From the NCBI RefSeq assembly GCF_014529535.1, contig NC_050736.1, forward strand, positions 1,054,001-1,118,000: DNA of 64,000 bases, read 5' to 3'. Made by a program: the position numbers and the translations under genes. Shown here piece by piece: positions 13,402 to 25,599 of the stretch (the first letter of the stretch is position 1; every line of letters begins with the position of its first letter). The notes under the pieces are model-generated. The model searched no databases. It was not told the DNA's origin and saw only the letters and a list, made by a program, of their open reading frames with translations. The stretch is from Bradysia coprophila. Taxonomy: Eukaryota > Arthropoda > Insecta > Diptera > Sciaridae.

Positions 13402-16400
13402 TTAGAAAATTTGTGATAAAAATGTAGCTTTAGGTTAGATAGTAAAAGTGTTATCACAAATTTACTCAGTGAGTCAATTTTGAACTCTTGCATCTAGATT
13501 CGCAAAATCAGCATATGAAAGACCCAAAAATGATTTTTAATGTCTAATCTCTTCCCACCTCTTCGAAAATATTAGACGAATGAGATCCCATCATAAGGAC
13601 CTTTAAAGTAAAGTTCATCAAATGCAATAAATTCGCAATAAAATTATATGTCTGTTTTATCCTCCCGTTTTTTTCCCTGACTCATATACATGTCAGGATA
13701 TAATGAAGATAAAGTTACTCTGCACGTATATATATGTGAAACGAAAAACTCGAGAGTAGGATAATTTGAGTGTTTCAATATTCATGAATAAATATATACA
13801 CACGAGATGACATAAAATAAAATTACCAAAAGATTCGCGACATAATTTTTTTTTTCCTTCTTATCATTTCGTTCATACATGCCAAAGCCTTTTTCGAGCA
13901 TTTTGAAGACCAAACAAACACTTCTCATATTATTAAGCTGCATGCAAAACGGGATTTTTATAAGTGAAATAAACGCTATTAAAAGTTTTATGTCGAAGGA
14001 AAAACTTTTTCAGAAAATAATATCATTTCGGAATAACTTCAAGAATATTATGTTTTAAAGAGCTAAGTTTTTTAGATGAATTTTCAAACAATTTTGTTGA
14101 AAAAGTTTATAAAATATGTATGCAATGAAGACATTGAGATTCAGGACAAGTTGGTGTTGGATTAATAGGTGTTAGTTTAACATTCACAGAATCTCAAAAT
14201 TTAATAAGCTGGTAATAATTCCAACTAAAAATGTTACAATAGTACTGGAATAGCGCAAATGCAAATAATAATAAAACGAAATCAACAAAATCACTAACAG
14301 CGACACTTTCTGCTGGTGACTGCAACAATGATTTTATTTTCTTCGAATTTTCTCTCGCTCGGATAATTTTCAATTTAAGAATGCATTCAATATGTGATGC
14401 TTTCAAATGAAATTAATTAAAGAAACTTCGGAACGAAAACTGTTATGAATACGCAAAAGGAACACAAACGAACGTAATAAAAAGCTATCACTGCTGGTAT
14501 GTGTTATATGTGTATACTGGTTCATGAAAATTTTCCAGCAATTACTTATGCTGCATCATATGGTGAAGTAATTCTATTAAACTTAAGCTAAAACTTTCCA
14601 AAGTTTTATTTCGAGTTGTTAAAGCACTTAGTAAACCAAAAACCATCTAAGTCAATGAACATGCTTTATGTATAAATGGGCTAAATGAACACATATAACT
14701 CAATGGAACACATCTGTTCGAAAATGAAATTATTTAATGAAATGTTTTTTACTTTTTGCTTTCTGCTGGTAGATGTTCATTGTGATTAAGGTTAATCGTG
14801 TTAATGGTTCGTTGTAATCCGTGGATTTGAAACTTCCCATGCTGAAATTTATTCTTTTTTCCTGAAAAATATTCGTTGTTTGATGAAAGAATTCTTTTAT
14901 AAAATGAGAAATGAGTGTAAAACTGCACTAAACAGATAACCTAAATTAAAATTACTAAAAGTAGGTCATTTCTTTGTCGAAATGACCGTGATGATGGAAA
15001 AGTCGGGAAAAACGAATACAGTCGACACCAGTGAAATTTAGTCATGAAGCGGTTTTTCAGCTCGAAAATAGCACAAATGGCACAAATTCGCGCTTGCGAA
15101 TAGTCTACTTAGCTATTCGCATGCGGAATCAAATAAATGAATTAATAGTTGTCTAAATGTAAATTTAAATGAAGGTCCTTTCGGTCATAATCAGTCCAAA
15201 ATTCTTCATATAACTGTTGATGCCTTTATGATGCCTTTACAAAAAGAAACGTTTCGCTGCACGCGGTGAAAAATGTCACTTTGTAATACTTTGGATATTT
15301 GCACCTTTATAATACAGTTTCTATTTGCACCGTGTCGAACGTGTCTTATGAAGAGACTATTTGCACACTGAGAGTTAAGCATCACTAACTATCTTTCACA
15401 ATATTTTCTTACGTAGCATTTTGTAGAAGGAAGTATCTTACTTTTCAATAAAGATGTGCTTCGTCCTTGTACAAAATGCAACGATAAAGGAGAGTGATAC
15501 ATCCTTTTACAAAATGTAACGAGGCAGAAGTGATAATTCCCTTTACTAAATGTAACCATAAATGAGTGATACTTCCTTCCAAATATTAAAATAGAGATTA
15601 TTGTTATTGGAGCTTAGATCGATCAAATTTGTGTGCCAATAGTCACATTATTAAACTGTCGGTATTGGCACTTGGGGTCAATAGTCTCTTTCTTATACTG
15701 AGTGCCAATAGTCTTAATAGATTTTCGACATCGAAATTTTCCAAGATTCTAGATAAACCATTTAGGATTGGAGTATTCCGATGGGCTTATTGTGCGTAAT
15801 TCACACCATGCTGCAAATTATGCACCGATTCATCGAAAATTCAAATTCTGAAGCGCACTTATGGCGTGAATTAGTAAGTTGGATATAATTCTAATGAAAT
15901 AAGATTTTCAATTTGAAATTTTATAGAGGTAATTCAATGCATAGGTGGAACTGGCAGTCATGACGACATAATGGTGTGTGCTGCGGATACATAGCTTATT
16001 AGCATTAACTAAGTAAGTTTCGATCTTAATCTTAATCTTAATGGTACAGTGCAGCGCCGAATTAGCTACTAAAAAAGCCCATGAAATTCAAAAAAGACCT
16101 TTTTTCGTATAAAAATGCAAAAGACTCTTCGGGAATCGCCCAAATTCCCAGTATGGTACCGGCAATGTGTCTACCTATTGTCTAATAGCGAGGTGCATAG
16201 TGATAGGAAAAGCCAATTGAGCTGCATGAGTCTGATTTTAGCTACCATACTATAGCACTCCTGATGCTTTAAGTGTTGATGTCGTTTTTTCCACTTACTG
16301 TTAAAAAAAACTCTCAGAACCCATTATTTTCTAAAACTACAAACCCGCTATGTAGTTGAGCCGACGAACAAATTTTTCTACACAAAGACGAAGAGATGCT

Positions 16401-17550
16401 ATCGTCCTATTAATAATATAGCGAAAGGGTTTTAAATAAAAGGCGAATTTGCTGTATATGTACGTTATGGATAGCCGCTAACTGTTCGCAGTAGATACAT
16501 TTACAGCACGCCTCCACTAAATAATTTTAAGGAAACGATTCTCTTATGAACGCAACGAACATAATTAGAATATACGAATTAAATACACGATGTAAACGGA
16601 AAATTTTAACTTTATCTAAAAAAGGATTCATCCTGGGAATAAAATTCTGATTAAAAGCAATGTCTCGAAACAGCAAACCCTTACGAACCCACCACTGAAA
16701 AGACGGAAAAAAGTAAATTTTAAACAGAAAGTGTATCCTAAATATTAAAACGGTATATGAGGAAGAACGGTCGAAAACTGAATTTATCATTTCTATCGAG
16801 TTCTAAGCCATATACTCTGCCGGTCACATAATTGCCATTTTTTTTTTCGTATAGATATAAATTATAAACATTTTAGAGCACACTGACACCTTCATAATAG
16901 ATTCATCTCGTGTAATATAATAACATATTTACTAAGTCAAATTATACGAGAGAGCTTTTTCGTGTAGCATGTGGCACCTAGATTCCAAGTGACGGTACAC
17001 CACACCGTCGTTACATCACCGCATTGGTTAACTCCACCCATGTCAATTCTTAACATTACTTTTATTGATGAGGGTACCATTATACACATGTAAAGCTAAA
17101 TACACGCACCATCGACATACCGTACAATATTTGCGAATAATTTATTCTCCCAGACACCATGTTCTATAATTATATTTATCAAAATAATGTACTACATACC
17201 CATTTATTTTGGGCTGGTTTTTTTTTCCTTCTGCCGAAAACGTATACGTTACCGCGTATACAAGACATAATTCGTCAATGTCATATTAACGTTTCGGTGT
17301 AAATATTTTATGTCCTTTTTACCTTTTCTCTGCCATTATATCGAGGTCTACAGATTGCCACACAACGTTTCATAGGTGATATTTAAATCATTATTGATAA
17401 CAAAAACAAGCTCTCGTACTCTATTTTTCAAGTCATCCTAACGACTGGATGGAATGTTTTCTTGGAAGTTTATTGAAAGGGTTTTTTTTGTTGATGTTGC
17501 GGAGTTTCCTCTTCAAAATTGAATGAGTTTGAATTTATGTTATCGAAAAT
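13402..17550. other. Gene-free AT-rich interval
   Basis: No coding signal supported. Between 15420 and 15590 a weak tandem pattern of 'CTTTTACAAAATGTAACGA' recurs about three times with decay. A short run of CTTAAT hexamers lies at 16023-16041. Confidence 0.4.
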
Positions 17551-17551
17551 T

Positions 17552-17664
17552 ATGGCCAGTTCATGCTCGCATATGTCGCATATGCATAGGCGAGATGAAC
17601 TGGCCATTATGGCCAGTTCATGCTCGCATATGTCGCATATGCATAGGCGAGATGAACTGGCCAT
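17552..17664. repeat. Two tandem copies of a 57-bp palindromic unit
   Basis: Each unit starts ATGGCCAGTTCAT and ends ATGAACTGGCCAT, with GCTCGCATATG and a near mirror in the middle, so each folds into a hairpin. The two copies appear identical and are joined at a shared T. Whether this is a tiny MITE or a replication-born duplication is open. Confidence 0.85.
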
Positions 17665-17819
17665 TATGGATTGAATGACAAAATAAATGACCAAACATTG
17701 TGCACAAGATAAATAAAGTGTCTTCTGAATAAGCCTCATTGGTTCGTATCAGGTACAGAAAACATATCTTTAGATTAGAGAGCTTACCTGCCATAAGCTT
17801 AACAGCTCTTCCTTTCCAA

Positions 17820-18370
17820 AAAGGATTTGATCGAGATTACCGCTCAATCAGCGGGTAGAACTACCTTTTTATGCCGGTGTTCATGCACCAACATTACCAA
17901 AGGTGAGGCCAGAGCCCATCTCAACCCTTACTGCACTTTCCCCGGGAGCAGTACCCCAGCGCATATCGCGCAATTGAACCGACAGCCACCACGTTTCAGC
18001 CAAGGATAGGCTCCTCAACCATCGCTGGGCCCGATACCGAGAGTTTCTCTGGTTCTCGGGGGGCTTCCAGCTCCCGTGGTACCGATACAAACCCTCGGGT
18101 AGGGTACGTGGTTGGTATGACCACTTCGGATGGAATCATGAACTCCCAGCTCCGATCGACTTGCATCAAATTCCGCGGGGTTGCAACGCCCCGAGGGAAC
18201 TTCGTGGAATGGGCCGGGACTGCTCGGTTTAGAAGCAGAACCGACTTTTCCGTCAGTAATACTGACACCAGTAGTTCCCATTTTGCGGTTGGAGAGCATT
18301 TGGCGTTACCCAGGGTGCACGTGTATCAAAGATACGGACGCGCTCTCCGCTACACCCCACCAGGTACAAT
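17820..18370. other. GC-rich block of unknown origin
   Basis: About 550 bp rich in G and C (e.g. CTCGGGGGGCTTCCAGCTCCC, TCCGCGGGGTTGCAACGCCCC) inside an AT-rich neighbourhood. Several frames on both strands stay open for 60-95 codons, mostly because stops are rare in GC-rich DNA. I recognise no protein and no rRNA or tRNA. Its right end is joined to the AATGGGGGATTG motif also seen at about 9100. Confidence 0.5.
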
Positions 18371-18441
18371 GGGGGATTGCAGTTTTGACAAATAATTTTT
18401 AACCGACTTAAACCATTATTGTGAGCAAAAAATTGTTGAAT

Positions 18442-18629
18442 CAAAGCACCTAGCAGGGTAATAGAAAAAAATAAAGTAGTACTTTAATCGAAGTATGCGA
18501 ACATTTCCATACCTTTTTTTTCATAATGCCATTGCAAAATTACCATTAAGGCTGCTAATGGTATTATTGGTATCAAAAAACTACTCTATTTGAAGTGTGA
18601 AAACCTCTATTACCCTGCTAGGTGCTTTG
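18442..18629. mobile_element. 188-bp MITE with 23-bp TIRs and 7-bp target duplication
   Basis: The left end CAAAGCACCTAGCAGGGTAA is mirrored by the right end TTACCCTGCTAGGTGCTTTG. GTTGAAT precedes the left end (18435-18441) and follows the right end (18630-18636). Confidence 0.85.
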
Positions 18630-18636
18630 GTTGAAT

Positions 18637-21600
18637 GCACCGATTTTTACAAATTAAGAGACCTATATTTTTGATCCTACACTGTTTTTAGAGCAAATAC
18701 TCCAATGCTTCAAAAGAACAAAGGAAAAACAAAAGAATATTTAGACTGTTTCCCCACTTTTCAAATGACCACTGACACTGGCGTGTCCATACGAAGAAAT
18801 ATCTTAAGTTAATTCAAATCTCAACAATTTTAAATTTTGTTAATTCCTTCAAATTTTAGTATGGAAACGTCAGAGGTGATTTAAAAAGTGTGTAACTAAT
18901 TTAAATATTCCTTTGTTTTTCCTTCTTTTTTTTGAAGCTATGGAGTCACCAATGCAGATGCTCTTAGATGTTCTATTGATCGACAAACACCAAACTCCAA
19001 ACCAACGGCCCTCTCAATAGAAGTCAAACAATTTTTTTTGTTGACTGTACGCTTTAGAGATAATTTTTTATTAACTTCAAAACTTCTCCTTCTTTTTCAG
19101 CCTGTTTCTATCTATCCACTGATGGACGTATTCCTCCCCAATTCTCTTTCATTCCGAACGATCCTTTGCCACTTGTTGCCAATATTAGCCTGCAATTCTC
19201 AATCCCCAACTATTGGGAAAACCTTCTCCTAAATTTACCCAAATTTTTCCTGATTTTCCCACATTTTTTTTCAAATTTCAAATTAGAAAAAAATCGAAAA
19301 ATTTAGGAAAATGTCTGAAAACCTGTGAAAATATTGGAAAACGATTTCCCAAAAATAGTCCCTGGTTCGAACCGTTTCCAGATTAAACGTTTTGAGTTTT
19401 TTTAGCCCCGTTCGAAGTACAAAGGGGCTTATAGGATTAAGATGTGTGTAATTGATGGAATTCGAAGCAGACGGTAAGGTGTTTACCTATGTTCATAGAT
19501 GACGAATCCGCAATAAAAATTTTGTCTGTCCGTTTGTTTGACCGAATTTCATGATTTTTGTTTGTTTGAAAGGTACTAACGAATGTAAAGCAGCCGTACT
19601 ACTTTCCATCTCCTAACAAAATGGCCGTCGAAAAAATATAAATCGGTGAAAATGATAATTACAAAGCCACTGATCAGTGGGACGTGAGTGGTTACGTGTG
19701 TGGGGTGTTACATTTGAAAGAAACGTCGTATTGGGCTTCGTAATTGTGCTATGCGCAATTTTAAGACGCACATATATCATAAGAATTTTACTTTACCAAC
19801 GTTTACGGGCGCAGTAGGCTTACGGTAAGAGTAGGGCGAAGGACGAACTATAGGGTCACGTGCGTAATAGATGTACGGGTTCGTACGGGGCTCAGTCGCA
19901 GCAAACGCTCCGACTGTTCTGACGGCTCGTTTATTTAGAAATTTCAGTGATAACTGATGCCCGAGAAGTCACAATCTACCATTTTACAAACTATAATTGT
20001 AGCGATGAACTTTATCACTTTTATTGAAAGTAGTGCCTAGTGTTGGTTCAAAGTCTTTTACTTCATTTGTTTAAATAATATTTTGCTATAAGAAGCGGAT
20101 TCTTGTCTGTTCAATAAGGTTAGCCTAACAATCTTTCTTCTAAAAGTTAGAATAAACCATTGCAATCGGGTAAGATATTAGTGTCAACGTAACGTTCTAC
20201 ATAAGTCTTATTAACGACATAGGTAGGTCCTCTCTAAGACGCATTACTGACTGTTATAATGCATTGCGAATCGTAATTCTCCGGGAATCGCAATTCTGGA
20301 TTATCATAATTCCAAGAAGATAAGAAATATGCACAAACCCCACTGCTACCGTTTTCTTAACCATCTTTTTTCTCACAAAGTTCGATGGAAAATGTTTCTA
20401 GTAAACGTTCAAAGCGATTCAATTGCTGTATGTGATTCTATTTACAGCAAATCCGTGAATCCTTATTTTCCACAAATTCGTACATGGAACGTACGAAATG
20501 TTTTCATCTAAGGATCATAGCTTTTATAGCGAACTAAGCTCACATCAAGCTAGTGCTTTCAATGAATGTAATATCCAACTTAAATAGTTTGTTTACGTCC
20601 TAGAGAGATGTTTTCCCAACTATTTCTACTGTATCCATCAAACCCATCATAATAAAGAAATTCGTTAATAAATATATCCGGCAAACGTCCAAAACAAATA
20701 AAAATGGGAATGAAATAAACATACCAATAAAATGAGTGTTCAAAGGCGTTTTGTTGAATTTTAAACATTGTTACACAGTAAAACCGTTCAAAAACAACAA
20801 CAACAACAATATCATATACAACAACCATCCTCCCATTCCATATCAAAGAGCATTTTGAGATATTGTATTATTATCCATCAGATGAAAATTATAATTTCAT
20901 GGCAAACATACCCTCTGGAGATATGACTTTTGATAACGTAAAGCATAAAATTATGCAAACAATATACAAAGCAAATGTTTATGGCTACCATAAAAATCGG
21001 CACACAAAAACCTCAAACCGAATAAATAATATATAAAATTTATGACAATAACTCAACCTCTCGATGCTCTCGATCGAGAACCATAAGGGAAAATGAAGAT
21101 GGAAGCAGTGCTTGCTTACGTTAAAAGTCTGTTCCACGAAAACGGATGGATATGTGGTATGGGAATGGATATGCGGTATTTATATGTGGTATGTGTGAGA
21201 TGAGTTAGACTGCATTACAATAAAAAATTCAAAATGGCCTAAAAAGTACGTTGAACATTACACTTCTGATCACGTTTTTATTGATGTAGATGCACCCTTT
21301 ATGTGAATTAACCTTCAATAAAGACAGACAATAAAATGATATTACCATTTTATAAGTGTGGTGTTAAATATTTATCGTGGAAATGCCAAAGATGTGCTTT
21401 GAATATTAACAATTGTTTCGTGAGTTATACGTAACATTTTCGCCGGATAATATATATCTATCGAACGGAAAGATGCGCATAGAGAATTATTTAGAGATCT
21501 TGTCTTATCGGTACGGATGGAGTCTTAAAATATAAGAAGTGCTAAAATTTTATGAAATGTGCATTACACACCCTGCACTGTTATGTTATATATCCATACC

Positions 21601-22154
21601 ATGACTTGACTCCATCGTGTTAGAAACTAATACCGAATACATTTTTATATAGCCAGTGTGGGATTTCGTCACCGTATACCGACAGTGAAGTAACATGGGT
21701 CAATGGTTCTTCCTTTTTCCATGGATGCAGTCTGAATACAATTTTGTTGTTAAGTACTCTTGGGATTCTTTTCAACTTTTTTAACGAAATAAAGTTATTT
21801 GTACCATGCGAAAATTGTGTAAATAAATTATCAACGATGAATTGAATGTGTCTGAGAATTTGAATAAAAGATATAAAGTTTCTGTGCTTATCATATCGGG
21901 TTGGAAGTTTTTTTTTCCTTTTATTAATTTGCATGATTTATACGGAGCAATTCTAGTGATTAATCGTTTCAAATTGTCACCGGCGACATCAAATTTTTAA
22001 ATTTATTATATCGAAAAATTGAATCGATTTTATGTCATGCCATTGGGAAACCTTAACACGAAACAGTATTTTTTCTACCAGCAATGGGCAAAAAAATATA
22101 TCCATCGTTGGCTGTCCAGTTATTCCGATAATCGGGTGTCTAGTCCAGGTGCTT
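18637..22154. other. Gene-free AT-rich interval
   Basis: Contains a hairpin of the AAATTTGGAAAAATG type (about 19230-19360) and a partial copy of the dispersed ~125-bp element (about 20050-20100). Minus-strand frames at 20580-20846 and 21620-21934 are unrecognised and unsupported. Confidence 0.4.
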
Positions 22155-24206
22155 GTGTCAGAAAAAGTGGCTCCGCTCGCCTTGCAACTTTTGAATTTTT
22201 TCGATAACGCATGTTGTTTGTGGTGAAAAAGTATAGAACTAAATTTTTTTCCGGAAAATGGAAAATCTATTTCCCGGCAGGAAAAGCCATTTATATGAAA
22301 AAATTAAAGGTCAAATATCTCCTGAAGGAATGAGTCTTTTTCAACAATCTTTTTTTTTCTGAAGAGGGTGACCCAATGCCGACATTTTATGGAACAAACT
22401 TTTTATGGGTGAGTCCAGATGGCGTTGGTATCGGTACTTTCCCAAAAAGTGGTCCGGAAAATTACTCAACTTTGTGGACTGATAACTTGGCCAATTCTTA
22501 GTCCATTTTGATAAGTAAAAGTGATTTGGAAAGGTATAAGTGAACTCTTTCGAAATCTGCCCGGCGGAGCTTGAACCGATTTGTGGTTCCCAAGATATGA
22601 GCCAGGACTCCCACCTACCTCCAAATTAAAGTTTTCGTTAAATTTTTAACATTTTTCTTTGGCATTATTGTGACAATTTAAAAATGAAAACTCGAAATTT
22701 TTAAAGAGCAATTACATAGTCATCATATCCCATACAGGTAATTGATAAGTATCTCTTCCTAGTTCTAGAACTCAGAGATTTAACGAGTTTTACTAGACTT
22801 TTTTTGTTTTCTTCTCATCAAATGCAATTATTGAGATCATCACAGGTCAGTTCCTATGTGTTGGGCACTCTTCACATCAGAAATGGATATCTGCTTCTTC
22901 CTAGTTCTAGAACCTAGAGATTCAACGGACTTCCATCCGAGTTTTTGCTCTATTTCGTGAAAAATCGTCATATTGGAGATCATCACAGGTCAGTTCCTAT
23001 GTGTTGGGCACTCTTCACATCAGAAATGGATATCTGCTTCTTCCTAGTTCTAGAACCTAGAGATTCAACGGACTTCCATCCGAGTTTTTGCTCTATTTCG
23101 TGAAAAATCGTCATATTGGAGATCATCACAGGTCAGTTCCTATGTGTTGGGCACTCTTCACATCAGAAATGGATATCTGCTTCTTCCTAGTTCTAGAACC
23201 TAGAGATTCAACGGACTTCCATCCGACTTTTTGCTATATTTCATGAAAAATCGTCGTAAATCAGATCGTCTCAGGTCAGTTCTTATGTGTCGGACACTCT
23301 TCACCCCATAAATTGATACCTACATATTCCAAGCAGATATCCATTTCTGATGTGAAGAGTGCCCAACACATAGGAACTGACCTGGGACGATCTCCAATAT
23401 GACGATTTTTCACGAAATCGAGCAAAAACTCGGATGGAAGTCCGTTGAATCTCTAGGTTCTAGAACTCGGAAGATGTAGATATTAATTTTTGAGGTGAAG
23501 AGTGCCCAACACATAGGAACTGACCTCTGACGATCTCAATAATTGCATTTGATGAGAAGAAAACAAAAAAAGTCTAGTAAAACTCGTTAAATCTCTGAGT
23601 TCTAGAACTAGGAAGAGATACTTATCAATTACCTGTATGGGATATGATGACTATGTAATTGCTCTTTAAAAATTTCGAGTTTTCATTTTTAAATTGTCAC
23701 AATAATGCCAAAGAAAAATGTTAAAAATTTAACGAAAACTTTAATTTGGAGGTAGGTGGGAGTCCTGGCTCATATCTTGGGAACCACAAATCGGTTCAAG
23801 CTCCGCCGGGCAGATTTCGAAAGAGTTCACTTATACCTTTCCAAATCACTTTTACTTATCAAAATGGACTAAGAATTGGCCAAGTTATCAGTCCACAAAG
23901 TTGAGTAATTTTCCGGACCACTTTTTGGGAAAGTACCGATACCAACGCCATCTGGACTCACACATAAAAAGTTTGTTCCATAAAATGTCGGCATTGGGTC
24001 ACCCTCTTCAGAAAAAAAAAAGATTGTTGAAAAAGACTCATTCCTTCAGGAGATATTTGACTTTTAATTTTTTCATATAAATGGCTTTTCCTGCCGGGAA
24101 ATAGATTTTCCATTTTCCGGAAAAAAATTTAGTTCTATACTTTTTCACCACAAACAACATGCGATATCAAAAAAATTCAAAAGTTGCAAGGCGAGCGGAA
24201 TGACAC
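22155..24206. mobile_element. 2.05-kb foldback-like element with internal tandem repeats
   Basis: Long inverted arms of about 1 kb. The left end has GTGTCA, a 10-base spacer, then TCCGCTCGCCTTGCAACTTT; the right end is AAAGTTGCAAGGCGAGCGGA-ATGACAC. Deeper matches include CCGGAAAATGGAAAATC (about 22252) and GATTTTCCATTTTCCGG (about 24105). The centre lies near 23300. In the left arm a 143-bp unit (starts 22844, 22987, 23130 and a diverged one at 23273) is tandemly repeated; the right arm has only two units, inverted. Long arms built of tandem repeats recall Drosophila FB elements. No transposase is seen, so it is non-autonomous. Confidence 0.85.
22844..23272. repeat. Three 143-bp tandem repeats
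   Basis: Near-identical units starting AGGTCAGTTCCTATGTGTTG, with CCTAGTTCTAGAACCTAGAG in the middle. A fourth, diverged partial unit follows. Confidence 0.9.
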
Positions 24207-24568
24207 ATGCAACCGTACTAGTCATGCTTTCATGTTTTACTTTTAAAAAAAAGAGAGAAATTTTTCCATCGCTTTTCATACTGTATACGAGACAGTAATC
24301 GACTTCACACAGCCACCAGCCGTTCCTTAATTTATCAATTTAATGGATTTGATTTAATTATTTATCAGACTCAGATAAGAAAATAATTTCTCCGAAGCGA
24401 TTTGACGATAAACGATTGATTAATTCCATCGACATTGTATGCATGCTCCCTTCTCTCGTGATAATATTCAATAAAAGTCAAACTATGCATAAATTATCGA
24501 CATTCTTTTAATCGCAAAACATGCAAGCGAAATTTATAAATCGCTGTTGTTCACCCAACCAACATGGT

Positions 24569-25590
24569 TTATGGTAAATGATTCCAATCAATTGGTTTCC
24601 TGTTAACCTTTTCCAGAAATGCATTCGTCTGAGAGAAATGTTTACACCCCAGAAAGCCACGATGTGCTGACAGAGGTGAGGGATGAGTGGTTCGCAGCAC
24701 CAAATGAGATTTGTTTTTGATGACGCTGCCCTTTTTCTCGGCATAGGCTCCCCACAATAAAAACACAATATTGTTGCAGCTTTGGTCCAAGTACTTGATT
24801 ACAGCATCGGTCAGGTCTTCCCATCCCTTACCGGCATGAGAATTTGCATTGTTTGCTCTTACAGTTAGACATGCATTTAGCAAAAGTACCTAGATATGAT
24901 GTGCGGTTAGCGAATTGTTGGTGCGGGTAGATGAGATAGAGAGACTTACCCCTTGTTTGGCCCAACCAGTTAAATCGCCGTGAGTGGGAGCTTCAAATCC
25001 GGGAATGTCGGTTTTCAGTTCTTTGTACATATTTTTCAAACTGGGTGGAGGAGGAACTCCTTTCTGTAAGACACATTAATACAAGTGCTTGTTTCTACAT
25101 AATCATAGTTTAGTCTCTCACCTGAACGCTGAAGCATAAGCCATGTGCCTGTTTCGGCCCGTGATAAGGGTCCTGTCCCAAAATCCTGTAATTGTAACAT
25201 TAAGACACACGTCTGTTAGTCCACAGAATATACACTCAGTTCAGTTTATCCGACTTACACAACTTTAACATCGTTCACTTTGCACATTTGAGTCCATGTG
25301 TAAACTTGGTGAGCCGGAGGATAGATCGTTTGATTTTTACGTTCCACTTCCAAAAACGAGCACAACTTTCCAAAGTAATCTTTTGAGAATTCCGACTTCA
25401 ATGCATTGAACCATGTTGTGCCGACATTCGATAGAGTCGGATCCAACGATCCAAGTTTTTCAGCGCTAACGTTTACGTCCGATTGAAGTTCATCGGTTTT
25501 CTGTCGTTTAGGGTCAACACTTTCGTCTTCTGCATTATTCCGTTTGGCCGTAGATTTTTTGAAAAAGTTAGTGATACTTCGTTGAGCCAT
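24569..25590 (-). CDS. UNG: Uracil-DNA glycosylase (UNG), complete, 4 exons
   Basis: Removes uracil from DNA as the first step of base-excision repair. Exons: 25590-25259, 25185-25122, 25063-24950, 24889-24569; GT-AG introns, phases match, 276 residues. A PCNA-binding box is at residues 3-10 (QRSITNFF: Q-x-x-I-x-x-F-F), as in nuclear UNG2, followed by a basic linker (KKSTAKR, DPKRQK). The water-activating loop GQDPYHG is at 114-120 (catalytic Asp116), the uracil-binding [11 protein letters not shown] has Asn175, and the DNA-intercalation loop [11 protein letters not shown] has His239. The end KPIDWNHLP matches the usual C-terminus. The start was chosen at the ATG before AQRSITNFF rather than an in-frame one 7 codons earlier, because the PCNA box is normally at the extreme N-terminus. 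All catalytic residues are present. Confidence 0.95.
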
Positions 25591-25599
25591 GTGTCTTAC

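Noticed and set aside
17881..18402. Five frames of 60-95 codons on both strands
   Set aside because: Stops are rare in the GC-rich block; the frames contradict each other and none is recognised.
20580..21972. Minus-strand frames of 63-104 codons
   Set aside because: No recognisable motif, low-complexity Val/Phe/Lys runs, no splice pattern that joins them.
22019..22226. Two overlapping frames of 62-64 codons at the left edge of the foldback element
   Set aside because: They cross the element border and show no family signal.
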